Shown here: one piece after another, positions 47,251 through 59,656 of the stretch
Position numbering within the stretch: position 1 is the first letter of the stretch
Layout: each line of letters opens with the position of its first letter
DNA from: Rhinopomastus cyanomelas
Lineage: Eukaryota > Chordata > Aves > Bucerotiformes > Rhinopomastidae
Reading direction: 5' to 3'
Assembly: GCA_013400115.1 (NCBI GenBank)
Contig: VXBP01000413.1
Location: forward strand, 252,894-316,893
Length of the DNA stretch: 64,000 nucleotides
The notes under the pieces: generated by a model
The model's database searches: none
Seen by the model: the letters and a program-made list of their open reading frames with translations, nothing else
What the model was told of the DNA's origin: nothing
Program-made: the position numbers and the translations under genes

Positions 47251-48421
47251 TAGATACTCAGACAGTGACAGGGAGTCACCCACTTGGGACAATGTTGGTG
47301 ATAAAGATCATTTCGGTGCCTACTAGTGTGTCTGTCAGGGAACTTATTTCCTCTGCAGCTTTTAGAGCCCCACAATTCTCTTGAGCTCCACAGCTATCCT
47401 CTAGGATGGGGACATTCTCTTAGCTTGCCTCAGGCAGCCATTCTCTCTGGACCATGCAGCCCACTGGCAGCCTGTTTATAGCCATGGCCAAGCTTTTCTC
47501 GTGGTTGTTTCTCAGTTACAGCTGCACACTGGTTTCCTTTCCTTTTGCTCCCTTTTGAAGAGAAGCAATGGGGAACAGGCAGTTCTGTGTCTGTGGAGGC
47601 TGCTGTTTTCCTCTGATGAGAAGACAGGTTTGATTTGGTTTGTGCCTGCCTTGGCTACCTGCTTGTTCAGAGCGGATTCAACTTGCTGAATGTTTGCTGG
47701 TTCTCCTTGGAAAGAGCAGAAAGATGGAAGGGGACACTACACTGCACCTGCTTTATTGTGAAAACTTGCAGAGTGTCTCCACAGAGGACTCTCCCAAGTG
47801 TTCTGCATAGATGGCTGAGGCCAGCAATGAGGATGCAGAGCACAGGCAGCCCTGGGGTGGTGCCTGTCTGCACCCAGCATCGTACCTGTGCCTGCTGGGC
47901 AGTGAGAAGGGCTTGTGTCCACCTGAAACAACCAGCAGCATGTCAAGGACAAGCTGTCCAGGGCCACAGCACTGAAAACCACACTCACTCTGGAAAAGAT
48001 GAGACTAGACATGTGAATGGATTTCTCTAGATATTTCCACTGGATTTCAGCAGGTACAAGGGGAGAATTTAAAATCTCCGGCACCAATGAGCACCTCCAG
48101 CTGCACCCTGGGCTAGTGACCAGCACAGTGTCACCTACTGAGTTGCCAACACGTGCTTTGACAGATCACTTGACGAAACAGGGAAGATTCCAGCTCTGTG
48201 GAGCACGGGAATATCTCGCTGGAATTCAGCACAAGTCAAGACACGCTGCTTACAATAAGGCAAAGCTTATCTTGGAGACAAAGTTGCCCACTGGCAAGCA
48301 GGATGGAAAGGGCTTGTGCTTAGGGCTGCCAAACCACTGAGGACTCCCTCCAAACACTGACCCAACAAGCTTTGACACCACTGGTCAGGACAAGCCCTGC
48401 CAATTCCGTACAGCCACATCA

Positions 48422-48545
48422 CAGGATGTGTCGGTTGTAAAAGCCCTTTAAGATCAAGTCCAACCATTGGCCCAGCACTGCCAAACCGTGTCCCTCACCA
48501 CCACAGCTTTCCAATCCCTCACCTTCAGGCGGAAAATGCTCCAAC
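48422..48545 (-). repeat. CR1 LINE fragment, short and diverged
   Basis: Shows 'ctttaagatcaagtccaacc' and 'gtccctcaccaccacagc'. Confidence 0.55.
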
Positions 48546-48684
48546 AACACCTTCTAGATATTTTTTACACAACAAATGGAGCTCAGCAAGCAGCAAGTAA
48601 ACGGCAAAGTACATTTGAAAGTCAACAATGATGGATTGAGAGGCTTAAAGCAGCTCTTTGACTGTATTTGTTTGAGTCTTTAAT

Positions 48685-48863
48685 GACACTGAACTGGGGA
48701 GATTCCTAAGGTCTTCAGCCCCAGCAATCCAATGTGACACCAAACTGGGGAGATTCCTAAGGTCTTCAGCCCCAGCAATCCAATGTGACACTGAACTGGG
48801 GAGATTCCTAAGGTCTTCAGCCCCAGCAATCCAAGGTGACACCGAAGTGGAAAGATTCGTAAG
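48685..48863. repeat. 51-bp minisatellite, 3.5 copies
   Basis: Unit starts are 48685, 48736, 48787 and 48838 (partial, diverged). Each unit runs gacactgaactggggagat through cagccccagcaatccaa. The first three copies are over 90% alike. Because 51 is a multiple of three, the minus strand stays open with a 17-residue repeat (VSHWIAGAEDLRNLPSS). Confidence 0.92.
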
Positions 48864-51329
48864 TCATTTTGTGCTGGGGTTGGTGTCTGTGAACAGGCAC
48901 AGACTTATTATCTCTCAGGGAGACAAAGAGGTTCAGGTGCTGCCGAGCTTTGTCAAATTAAGCATGGCATTCCACAGGAAGATTTTTTTCATTAGGTTTC
49001 AGGTCAACAGAAGCAACCAGCAAGGAGAGACAGTGCTTGGCTGGGCGACGCTGCCTTGCTCTGGGTGTGCCTCTGGGCTTCAGCTTTTTAACGGCTGACA
49101 CCTCTATTTATAGAGTGAATGAATTCAGGGGAGTCGTGCGGGAGGGAACAGCTCTGAGTACATTTCAGTGTTCACAGACTTGAGTCACAAAACTTTTTAA
49201 CATCCAGTTTGTGGTAATGGCCCCTTTCATTTTATCTCATGATAAGAGGCTTTGCTCCACCCACCGCAAATCGACTGCTGCCACTGCTGTTGTGCTCAGG
49301 GCTGCCCTCTCCTCTTAGCCACTGTGTAAGTGAGAGATTCCTCATCACCCCATTGTAACTCGGCCTGAACCGTCATCACACCAAACCTGATCTTCCTGGT
49401 TGTGCTCAGTTCTGTTCCTCAGGTGACAACTGAACAGGTGGTGCTTCTCTCTGCGAGCAGTAAACCAGCAGCTAACAGGCACCATCACAGGAGAGTCACC
49501 TTGGATGGCTTGGAAAAACCATGTTAGGGTACACACCTAGGCTTTGGGGGTGTGACATAAGCCTCAGGCTGGTAATAGTCAAAATCTAAATGTAACGTAG
49601 TAAATGCTACTGTGATGTAGGACTCCTCTGCAGATCCAGGTGCAAAGCTCAGCTGCCCAAGATCCAGCCCTCTTCTCCCAAATCCTAGAAAGCAGAGGAG
49701 CTGTGCTGCTGCCTCCACACTCCCTAGAGCTGTGTGTCATTGTGGCTCAGTTTTTTACTCCAAGCAGCTTCTCTGGCTCCATGCCTGCTTGATCAGGACT
49801 AAAAAGCAGTCTGGCCATAACACCTGGAGCAGCAGATCTTCCTAGAGAGTCCCCTTGCCCCTGTTTCTCCCCACTTTGAAGTTTCCAGTAGCAGAGGAAG
49901 TACCTTAGCACCTGAGAAAGGACTTTGGTGTCGATGAGTGAGGGAATCAGAGGACACATATACTGGGGTAAAGAGACAGGATCATGCAGGTGTATGGTGC
50001 CTTGCAGTGTGGAGTGGCAACGGTTTTTGCATCCTACTTGCTCTGTGAAGACTAGTCACACTCCTCCTGGGTGGTATGGGGCAGACACTCATGATCAGTG
50101 AAAGGGATCTGTGGTTTGTGCTCACATTCAGGTTACTTGTGTCCATTGGTAGGAGCTCCCATTTCAGGCTGATTTGGGGAAAAGCCGGTGAGAACTTCCC
50201 ATGAACATTTGGGATCCCTCCCTCCTTCTTTAGTGAAGCACTAAAGAAACACTCATCATGTTCTATAATGGAACCTGGGTTTGAATGTCAGTCTTTCAAC
50301 TATCCCTCTTTGGGCTCTGGGTCACCTGAGCATCCTTGGATGGAACATCTAAGCGCTCCAAGTCTTATCGTGTCTGTCACTAAAAGGCACCTCGTGAGGC
50401 GCTGACAGCCAGAACTAAGGAAAACACATCCTTTATAAAGCTTCTGGAGATGGCTTATAAAAGAATATTATCTAACCTTGATATCTGCCCAGAGATTACT
50501 CGGGCTTCTGCGACACACAGAAATACCTGGCAGAATAAAATTCACTAAAACCCTTAAACCTGATCCCAACAGTTGCTGACACAACCACTAACTCATCGCT
50601 GAAGAACCTACTACCACATCACCCTGGAGATGAGATAGAGCCTGGACATGCTTCTCCCATTCAACCAGACATGGCCACATGCTGAGCCCCACTGGCCAAA
50701 AGGTCCCAGCTGTGGCATGGCCCCTGCCATGGAAAGGGCAACCACTAGGAAGACTATCAGGCCACGAACCAGACCCATGTTTTCAACATGCACAAAGAAG
50801 TCACTGAGCACTGTAACTGCCTGTGTCCCACTGAAAAGGCAATGCTGCCCTCTGTGATGCTTTCAGCTACTCGCTCACCCAGGGCCAGCAGCTCCCATCG
50901 CAGCCTGTGGCTTTGCATTAGGCTCAGGACACGGAATAAAAAGATCCAAGCTGGCTCCTGCGAGAAGCTGAGCAGCTCCACTCCCTAATGAGCTTCAGCG
51001 ACTTAGAGAATGTGTTTTGCTTTTGCTAAGGAGAAAGTAATCTCTCGCAAGTTATTGCAACTAGTTCTTCAAGTCCTAGCTCTTATGTGCTGCTCTTCCA
51101 CCAAATAAATCGGGCAGTACCAGTTAAAAAATCAATACATACACCTCCGCATCTTGTGCTAGTAGCATCCAAGGTACTGGATTAAAACCAGATGAAACTG
51201 ATTTTATTATGAGTTTAGAAGATAGCACTTATTTTATCTTTCTTTTGGCATGTTACCTTATCGATGAGTTCCGTACTGAAATTTCAAGGCAATCATCACT
51301 CCAGATGATTCCAGAACTGTTCACAATTG

Positions 51330-51585
51330 CTGAAGTTGCAAGACACCTTCAAGATCATGGAGTCCAACCACGACCTAATCCTACTAACCTATTTCTAACA
51401 ACCCACCCCAAGCACCACATCCATTCAATTTTTAAACGCATTCAGGGATGGTGACTCAACCAGCTCCCCAGGCAGCCTGTTCCAATGCTTAACAGCCCTT
51501 GCTGTACAGAAGTTTTTCCTGATATCCAAGCTAAATCTATCCTGACACAACTTCAGGCCATTTCCCCCCATCCTGTCACCTGTCA
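51330..51585 (-). repeat. CR1 LINE fragment
   Basis: Shows 'cattcagggatggtgactca' and 'ggcagcctgttccaatgctt'. Confidence 0.85.
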
Positions 51586-51587
51586 TA

Positions 51588-51915
51588 GGATCATAGGATG
51601 TTAGGGGTTGGAAGGGACCCAAGAGATCATCAAGTCCAACCCCCCTGCCGCAGCAGGACAAAACTATCTAACACACATCACAGAGGAACGCATCCAGGCG
51701 GGCCTTGAAAGTCCCCAGAGAAGGAGACTCCACGACCTCCTGGGGAGTCTGGAGTTCACAGAAGTTCCCCCTTGTGTTGAGGCGGAACCTCCTCTGCTGC
51801 AACTTNTCCTCCCCAGATGCAGGACTCTGCACTTGTCCCTGTTGAACCTCATCTGGTTTCTCTGTGCCCAGCCCTCCAGTCTGTCGTCAGTGAGTAGAGA
51901 CCAACTCTGCTCTCA
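51588..51915 (-). repeat. CR1 LINE fragment broken by an N
   Basis: Begins 'ataggatcataggatgttag', same variant tail as the copy at 6550-6855. After the N at 51807 it continues with a distant ORF2 segment ('gatgcaggactctgcacttg'). Confidence 0.88.
51807..51807. other. Single-N assembly join
   Basis: One undetermined base inside a minus-oriented CR1. The sequence jumps from the central 3' part of the element to a more 5' segment, so CR1 sequence is missing. Confidence 0.8.
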
Positions 51916-51924
51916 CTACGACTT

Positions 51925-52015
51925 CCTTTTGGGTAGTTGTAGAGAGCAATAAGGTCTTGCCTCAGCTTCCATTTGCCCAGACCAACTAGCCCCAGCTCCC
52001 TTAGCTGCTCCTAAA
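51925..52015 (-). repeat. CR1 LINE fragment
   Basis: Shows 'gtagttgtagagagcaataa' to 'cttagctgctcct'. Confidence 0.75.
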
Positions 52016-52516
52016 CTGCATAAACTGCATGAGAAATTAGTTTTACAATGAAAATGTACTTGGAATGTATTATGCCTAGATGCCCATTACTAAAAAGAAG
52101 TGATAGAACCAACAGGAAATTAAGGCTATTCCTTATTCATCCTAGTCCTGACTCTGGCTCTAGTAATCAGACTTACACAGATCCACAAACACTTCTCTGG
52201 TACTTGGTAGAAGGACTTGTGTAGGCAAACACTGCTGGGCCCTGGCAGAGGTGGGAGAGTCTAGGCTCTCTGATTCAAAGGTTTATTATTAACAGTTGCT
52301 CAAACCCCACAAAATGGTTTCAACTGAACAGCCACGCCACTAGTCGGAGAAAGGCACACGTGATAAAGGAGGAGAGTGAAAAAGCTCATTGACGTGTTGA
52401 TAGGCACCCGATAAGGAAGACAAAAACCCACTGAAAAAACAGCAGATCAGTTTCTAGCTCAAGTCAGAAGCAGCACCTGGTCTCTCTTCTCTACCAACAT
52501 CAAGACATTTGCAGTG

Positions 52517-52553
52517 ATGCTGGAGATACTTCCAGTTCTAGCCATCCTTATAG
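52517..52553 (+). CDS. VSIG1: VSIG1-like first coding exon: signal peptide
   Basis: ATG followed by 11 further codons (MLEILPVLAILI) and one base, then the strong donor G|gtaagaat. The short hydrophobic peptide is a typical secretory signal start. The leftover G joins the GC of the next coding exon to give Gly, producing LIGHVSGG across the junction. This parallels LAGQVS at the same place in human VSIG1. Upstream sequence (about 52440-52516) is presumably 5' UTR. An acceptor-like pyrimidine stretch ending gcag lies just before the ATG, so a separate upstream non-coding exon is possible. Confidence 0.78.
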
Positions 52554-55062
52554 GTAAGAATAACAAACTGATCGAAATAGCGCCGGGCAAAAGGGGCTTT
52601 TTGAACTAAAGGAGCAGGGGAACCTGACTGGGAATCTGGGAGAAGGTTCAGGACTGGTTTTGAGACAGAAGGAAACCCATGGCTATCACACTGTGCGATG
52701 CTGTGGGAATCTCAAGGACACTACTGTAGTTCCAGTTGAATTGCTATCAAGCCAGGGAGAAGCAAAGAGCTCTCACACAGGGTTTTTTCAGGCATATTGA
52801 GGTTAGTTTTACTGACCTTTGGCTTTTGTCTCTCTTTGATCATAGCCCCAGGAACTGCTGTCTTAGTCCTATCCCTGCTGAAAAAAAATTGGGGGATGTG
52901 GAACTTGAAGCCTGCAAATAATGATTTGGTTTGAAGTGAGGGCAATAATACTTTGTGGAAACCAGGGGTGAGGGATGTGGTGTACTGAAGGTTATATATT
53001 ATTCATGATTCAAGGGCACTTCATTGTGCCAAGCTTCATTTTTAATACATCCAGAAACAGTTTTATGTCTAATGATCCGTGGAGATGAACAGCCTCTGAA
53101 TATACAGAGGAAAAGGGAAGTGAGTTCCCTTTTCAATATGGAATTAACTGGTCTGGATGCCAGAGAAATATTTTACACAGCTGTCCCGGTGTTTCAGTGT
53201 TATCTCCCTCAGCCACACATGAACACCACAGATCTTTGCCTTAGAAATAGACAGTAATTCAGATTTGGTACCAACACTTTTCAGAATCATGGCCTCTAAT
53301 TTTAAAGTTGTGGATATAAGAACAGCAGTGTGTCCTCACTGATGGGCACCACTGGCCAGGGGGTTCTGCAGTGGCTAGCAAATGCTCAGCAAACTTGGAT
53401 TTACCTCAGGAAGGTTGCACACTGCACGGGACTTCAGGGAAAGCCGGTGCTTCCCTATGAACTACAACAACTTGGTAGCAAGGAAATGGTCTTGCAACAA
53501 GATGGATGAGTTAAAGGCACGGGTCAACTCCTTTTAACAACTTATGGCCCTGCTCACGCTAGCTTTGGTTTCTCTGACTTAACTCCTCACACGTTTTCTC
53601 CTTGAAACCGAAAGGCCCGTGTGCATGAAATGAGATTACACGTTGGAAGCCGCAAAGAGTGAACGTGAGGCAAAGCAAAACTCCCCTGAACTTCCACCGT
53701 GAGGGAACAGCCTCTGTGGGACCACGTTGCTCCAGCTGGAACAGCTTGTCACCACCAGGCACTGTGTCCTGCCTGACTCAAAAACCAGAGAGCGTTAAAG
53801 GAAATACGTGGAGCAGTCAACTGGGGAATTGATGTTTCCAGTAGAAGGACACTGGGCTGGAAACCAGTAGCTTTAATTCCGCAAAGCACAGAGAAGAAAT
53901 ACATGTAAATCTGGAGATACCGGGGCAAGACATTGTCATCCTCTGGCCAATTCTAATTCCTACAGCTGAGAACAGTGAACTGAGACATCCAAAATAATAC
54001 TTCAGGGTTTTTACAAAGGATCTCAGTAGGGATTAAGCTGCTGATAGCTCACAGGCCAAGTAGGATTTGCAGACTGCGCTGGGATCCCCCTTTCCCCAAG
54101 CCAAGTCTGACATACTCAGGTCAGTCCCCAGCCTTTCCTGTGAGTGTTCTCACACAAAATATAAACCTTGCTGCAGTTTAAACCCATGGGCTCTTATCCT
54201 GGCCACCCAACAGGGAAAGCAGATTACTCCCTTTTCCCTTGCACAGGAAGGATTACTCCCTTTTTCTTGTTTAAGCCATCAAACAAGGAAAAGAGACCCC
54301 ACAGGGTCCAGATCCAGCTTCGGAGACATTTGCATATTGTGGCAGTCAATGAATCTGCAGTGGTTAAAAAGGTCAGAACGGATTATATTTCTTTTTTCTT
54401 GATGTTTTCTCTATAGGGTTGATATTTTGAGTGAAATGCTCTTTTAGTATGACTGGAGGTCCTGCCTGAACTCCCCAGAGCAGCACCCAAACAGAAGATG
54501 CACAGGTACTCCATTGAGGAGAGTATTTTTAAGCCACTTCCTCTATTGTTCACCCACCCAGTATGGAAATTGCCATGAAAATTACTATTATCATGGGAAA
54601 GACTATGACATAAATATGAAGTTCTCACCTTGCCTGTTTTGCATGCAAAGCTCTGAAAGACTTCAGTTTTTTGCCACATTCAAAAGAAGTAGGTTTTCCC
54701 TCAGCACCTCCAGACAGTAGGTTTGAAGCTGGGCTAGCCTATCCAGTGCAGCCCTAAAACTCAGACGGGTTTTCCGGCAGCTCTTGCTTTGCTGCCACAT
54801 GTCACCACTGCTGGCAACTCACACCAAAGGCAGAAACATGTAAATACCATGAGAAGCTGCCCAATTCCTTTCCTTAGTGTGGCTGTGTAGCCAAGGATGA
54901 TCGGAATATTATGGGGAAGGGCTCAAAGTTCTGTTTGTCTCATTCTGCTTTGCGCGCAATGGAGAGGGTGATCGAGCGACGGCAGAACTTCTTGCAACCC
55001 ACACAACAGAAGCAATTCCAAAAAGCTTAGGAGGACTTTCCCAAAGTAAAAGTGATTGTGAA

Positions 55063-55208
55063 AGAATCACAGAACACTAGGGATTGGAAGTGACTCCCTG
55101 CCAGAGCAGGATCGCCCAGGCCAATTTGCACAGGAACATATCCAGGAGGGTTTTAAACATCTCCAGAGAAGGAGACTCCACAACCCCCTGGGCAGCCTGT
55201 TCCACTGA
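55063..55208 (-). repeat. CR1 LINE fragment, left arm of an inverted pair
   Basis: Starts 'aatcacagaacactagggat'; ends near 'gcctgttccactg'. Confidence 0.88.
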
Positions 55209-55244
55209 CAGCTCCTGTATGCAAGCCCTAAGAAATCTACATGA

Positions 55245-55432
55245 TAGAAAAGGAATTGCCTGGAATGGCCTGCCCAGGGAGGTGGTGGAGTCGCCAACTC
55301 TGGAGCTGTTCAAGGCAGGATTGGACGTGGCACTTGGTGCCATGGTCTAGCCTTGAGCTCTGTGGTGACAGGTTGGACTTGATGATCTATGAGGTCTCTT
55401 CCAACCTTGGTAATACTGTGATAGTGTGAATT
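55245..55432 (+). repeat. CR1 LINE fragment, right arm of an inverted pair
   Basis: Shows 'ggaatggcctgcccagggag' to 'ggtaatactgtgatagtgtg'; subfamily as at 7932-8180. Confidence 0.88.
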
Positions 55433-55966
55433 AGCAACAAGAAAGTGGGAAAAGGCTGCTGCGCTGCAGCCTGGGAGAACCCAACAGTGTCCAGGAGTAA
55501 TAATGTACGAAGAGAGAACTCGTAGGAGGTGGTGATCTATAGAACAGAAGGTCACACTTCTAAAGGAATAACTGCCAAAAGAAAGCGGCAAGAATTGTGT
55601 GCAAGTGAGCTAGAAGCTGTGAATGAGAGCACAGAGTGCAGGAGAGCACTACGAACACAGGGGGAACGTTTGGTTCAGCCACAGGGTCTCAGACAAGACT
55701 TTGACAAGTGTCTGCAGAGAGAACATGAACGTGTTCAGCAACTCTGCTTTTCCAGAACATTATTTGTTTAATGGGCACGGGTACTCTGGGGGATTTACTT
55801 GCTTGTTAGCTTTAACCCACTCCCAGATTGTTATCGGTAGCATTTCCACCAAAGCCCGAGGGGAGCTGCACTCAAAAGGAGAACCAGTGCCTACATCCCA
55901 GGGCTTTCTTGGGTAATGCAGGGTGGGCCCCAGCTGATCTCTCCTCCCCACACTTACTGCCCACAG

Positions 55967-56130
55967 GCCATGTCAGCGGTGGTGTCGTGGTGACCGTCCC
56001 CGAGAAGACAGTGAATGTCACTACAGGTGGAAATGCAACCCTGCTCTGTACATACACGAGTTCTGCACCGCTGGGGAATTTCTTTATTCAGTGGAGCTTT
56101 TACAGTGCCAGAGAGAACCAACTGCACACC
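55967..56130 (+). CDS. VSIG1: VSIG1-like coding exon: first half of V-set Ig domain
   Basis: The acceptor is cacttactgcccacag and the donor CACACC|gtaaga. The 164 bases enter in phase 1 and leave in phase 0. The exon encodes HVSGGVVVTVPEKTVNVTTG, then NATLLCTY with the first V-set cysteine, and IQWSF with the core tryptophan. Two N-glycosylation sequons (NVT, NAT) are present. The pattern VT-P---VNVT-G-N-TL-C-YT...IQWSF is that of VSIG1/CTX-family cell-adhesion proteins (gastric and germ-cell junction protein in mammals; CTX-family thymocyte markers are described in amphibians and chicken). The second half of the V domain, the C2-set domain, the membrane segment and the tail are not in the window. 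Confidence 0.85.
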
Positions 56131-57272
56131 GTAAGATATTGATATGCTATTAATGTGATGCTATATCTAAATGTCCTCAAGTCCTCAAAAAAATCTTATT
56201 ATGTTTGATAGCTTTGGCCTGACTGCTGACCAGGGAGGCAGGTAATGTTGATGTTCCCACTCTAAAGACAGGGACTGGGGTGCAATGACATTTAGGAACA
56301 GATGAACACAGTTCTTTAGGGTCCTAGTTCCTATTGGCGTGCCTGAGCTTCTTTAGAAACTTCCAAGGAGGTACCAAAAGGATTCAGATGCTCCAGGTCC
56401 CACAGGAAGGGTGTCCAAAACTCACATAAGAGCTGCAGCCCCCCGAGCAACTCCCTTTTCTCCTGGCTGGCAGATATTTCCTGCCCTGGCCGATGACGAC
56501 GTGTCCCCCATTTAAGGCAGGGTCTAAATGGAGCTCCTGCTGTCGTTGCTCCTGGATGTCTCAGTAAGGGGGGAGCAGGGCTCAACAATAAGATGTCGGC
56601 CCAAAGTGAGCAGTGAGGATTTTGGTAGGGCTTTGCAGAAGTTTGTCACAGCTGGAAATCTATCACAGCAAGTCTGTGCTGGTGTTTGACAGCATCCCAC
56701 GGGTGTGACTGTGGTAGCAGAACAATTGCAGATCAAAGGCAAATGGTCCCTGCCCTTCCTGAGCCCCTGAGAGGCAACAGAGCCCAACAGTATCTCCCCC
56801 ATCCAGGGAGCAACGAGACCACGTGGAGGACTGGACTGTCAGCACAGAGGCAGCGCCAGTGCAAAGGACAGCTGGTACCAGAGAGCTCTGTGCTGCAGCC
56901 ACTGCTCAAAGCCTCTCATGTGACTGTAAAACTTTGTAGAGCTGCCTGGTCTGCCTGAAAGGAGTCAGGGATGGGATGTGCAACTCCCTATATCCAGACT
57001 TCAAGCTCTCTCCGTTAATCTTGTGTTTGGGTGGGGAAATGAATCCCTGAATCTCACTCCCCACGCAGCACGCAGGGTGTGAATTTCCATCAGCTTCCTC
57101 CCGACAGGGGTTGAGCCCTCAGCAACAGCTTTCTTTCTAAGAAGAAATGCTGATTGGAAGCATCACCCCTGAAGAGAAGGGTCGTTTCTGTACCATGTCC
57201 TACCGTTGGGCTTGTGCCTGTTAGACAACAAATCCCTTTGCTCTCCCATTGCATATGTCCTGTTGCTAACAT

Positions 57273-57362
57273 TTCATAGAATCATAGAATCAAAGACTCG
57301 TTAGGGATCGGAAGGGACCTCGAAAGATCATCTAGTCCAATCCCCCTGGCAACAGCAGGATC
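57273..57362 (-). repeat. CR1 3' tail
   Basis: Shows 'ttcatagaatcatagaatca' to 'cccctggcaacagcagga'. Confidence 0.92.
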
Positions 57363-57479
57363 TGTAGTTGAAAGTCAGACAAAGCAACAGGACCCCTTGG
57401 CTCAGCAGCATGTAGGAACCAGGTTCCCCATCTTTACCGCTCCCCAACAACCAGTCTAGAACCAGGACTGAGTGCAGAC

Positions 57480-57545
57480 TGATAGAATCATAGAATCATT
57501 AGGGATCGGAAGGGACCTCGAAAGACCATCTAGTCCAATCCCTCT
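57480..57545 (-). repeat. CR1 3' tail
   Basis: Shows 'gatagaatcatagaatcatt' to 'tccaatccctc'. Confidence 0.9.
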
Positions 57546-58777
57546 ACATTCTAGAGGTTCAGTCCTGCTGCCGGGCATTACACCTGAGAGCTGGTGTCGG
57601 GAGATTTGACTCAGAAGAGTGTCACAGCCCACACCGGTGACACTCTGGCTGCCTGCATTGACTTCCTAATGGCATTATGCAGGGTGTCTTGTCACTGCTG
57701 ATAGCATCACATCTCCTGTATGGGTTATTTATTAGAGCAGAATGTTTGGCACTGAACAGCAACAGCCAGAGTGTTAAGAAACAGCAGCTGAACCTAGGAC
57801 AGACCTGCTCACCCCGCTGAGGTTCCTCACAGCCACAGCCACTGGGGCCATCCCAAACCCTGACTCCCGGTGAATGCCAGACCCGCACAGCCACACCTTG
57901 CCTGACCAGGTGTATGAATGGGGATTACTCATCATTTGCTTTTTACAAGTCAAAACTAGGCTACTAAATAAAGGGTTACTCACGAAAGGGTGGTGGCTGT
58001 AGGTTTCCCAAGCGCTGTGCGTACACAGTGCGATGCATCATACCTTTGATCGTCAATCACTCGATCAGATGGGGAGTTCAGCACTCCGAGAGGATCAAGC
58101 CCATCTTCTCCAGATGTGGTTAGAGTCTGTTTTGCTTTTGTCAAATTTTCCACACTCCCAGACAACAAATGCAGTTCTTTTTGTAGTCACAGCTAAGAGA
58201 AATGAGCCATTTGCAGCTGCAGGTACTGTAGAGGGAGAATCAGACAACTGATGCAGGAGGGGAAAACTATTAGTGAGCAGTGAGCGACAATGAGAAAATA
58301 CCCCCTGAGGATTATCACCATAAAATAGTGTGAGTGGCTCAGAATATGCTTGGCAAGGTACAACAGGTGAGGCTACCAGATGTCAGGGAAACCTCATGGG
58401 TTAACCCCTTCAGGATTCATTTCCTGCAGGCAAAGGGAATGCTGTGCTTGTAGGGACCATAAGGAACACCACTGGGGAAAACTGCGTCTGGTTTTCTCCC
58501 TGTCTGAAACTGATTTCACAGTAAATTCGCTTTCACACCGCAGCAATTTCTAGCAGCTGATTTGCACTTTCATTAAATAAAGTGGGTTCCGTCTGGAAAG
58601 GCCACAGGCTAAATCCATTCTCCTTGAATACTGGGGTGGAGTGTCCCCAGTACACAGCTGAACATGGAATGGGATTGTCATCCTTCCCCCAGTACGAGGT
58701 TGCCATTTCCATTCCATGCTGGTGACTTTCCAGCGTTTCAGGAAGGACAGGGTGTCTGGAAGCACCAGCACTTTCCT

Positions 58778-58845
58778 ATCATAGAATCACAGATTCATTA
58801 GGGATTGGAAGGGACCTCGAAAGATCATCCAGTCCAATCCTCCTA
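58778..58845 (-). repeat. CR1 3' tail
   Basis: Shows 'atcatagaatcacagattca' to 'ccaatcctcct'. Confidence 0.9.
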
Positions 58846-59595
58846 TAAGCTTAAACAAAAAGTAATCTCTTTCTACCAAGGTGGTTTTGCCTTGGCTGCT
58901 TGGCATGGAGCTGAAGGGAACGTCACATTTTGTTCTAGGCAGGAAATCTCTGCACAGCAGAGGAGGTCACCGCCAGCTCTGGCTGTCCTTGCTGAGGGTA
59001 CAGGACACTAACGTGCAGCTCAAAATAGATTTGAGGTGCTGGTTTAGGTGACAAAGCCGAGGGAATTGATCCGACTGGCACCACAAGCCAGAGCCTGTGT
59101 TTTAAGTGGGATAAAATGGTTTAATTTTATGAGATATTTAGATAGTTCTAAAACGTCCATGATAGATAAATAACTAAAGCAACAGGCAAACACTTCCTCG
59201 GAAGCGGTCTAAGCTGTCCCTGAAGAAGTCTGTTGAAAATTCTGGCTTCATTCCCAATTTGCTGCTTGTTTTTCAGGAATTAAATGAGTAATGTTGGCAA
59301 CTTCCATTTTTTAAAGCAGCAAATGTCAGCCAGATAGTTCAGAGAGACCCGTGATTTTTCCAAGCTGCAGGTACCGTAGAGGGAGACTTGCAGCAAACGC
59401 ATCGTCTCATCCCAGTAGCCACAATCTTGAGTGTTCCTGATCTCTTAGTGAACGTTGGCTGCCTTGACGATCCTGTTACTCACAGGGCTGGAACATTCAC
59501 AATAATTAGATTTAAAATGGGGGGCATGTTCGCCGTAACAGCTGGGGTGGGGGTGAAAAGTCCGGATTCTAATGAATAATACTCACGTACCTAAC

Positions 59596-59656
59596 ACGGA
59601 CTAGATGATCTTTCAAGGTCCCTTCCAATCCCTAATGATTCTATGATTCTATGAAT
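59596..59656 (+). repeat. CR1 3' tail
   Basis: Shows 'acggactagatgatctttca' to 'attctatgattctatga'. Confidence 0.9.

Larger units (their letters stand above)
36960..52440. other. Intergenic region between SYTL1 promoter and VSIG1-like gene
   Basis: About 15.5 kb with CR1 copies, a solo LTR, a 51-bp minisatellite and two single-N joins (38920, 51807). Single-copy blocks at 37000-38090, 39260-40070, 43440-46250, 46830-47045 and 48870-51320 show no supported gene. The longest open frames there (for example plus 38417-38983) have no recognisable domain and no splice context. Confidence 0.6.
52554..55966 (+). other. VSIG1-like intron 1
   Basis: About 3.4 kb, mostly single-copy sequence, with an inverted pair of CR1 fragments at 55063-55430. 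I see no other feature. Confidence 0.6.
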
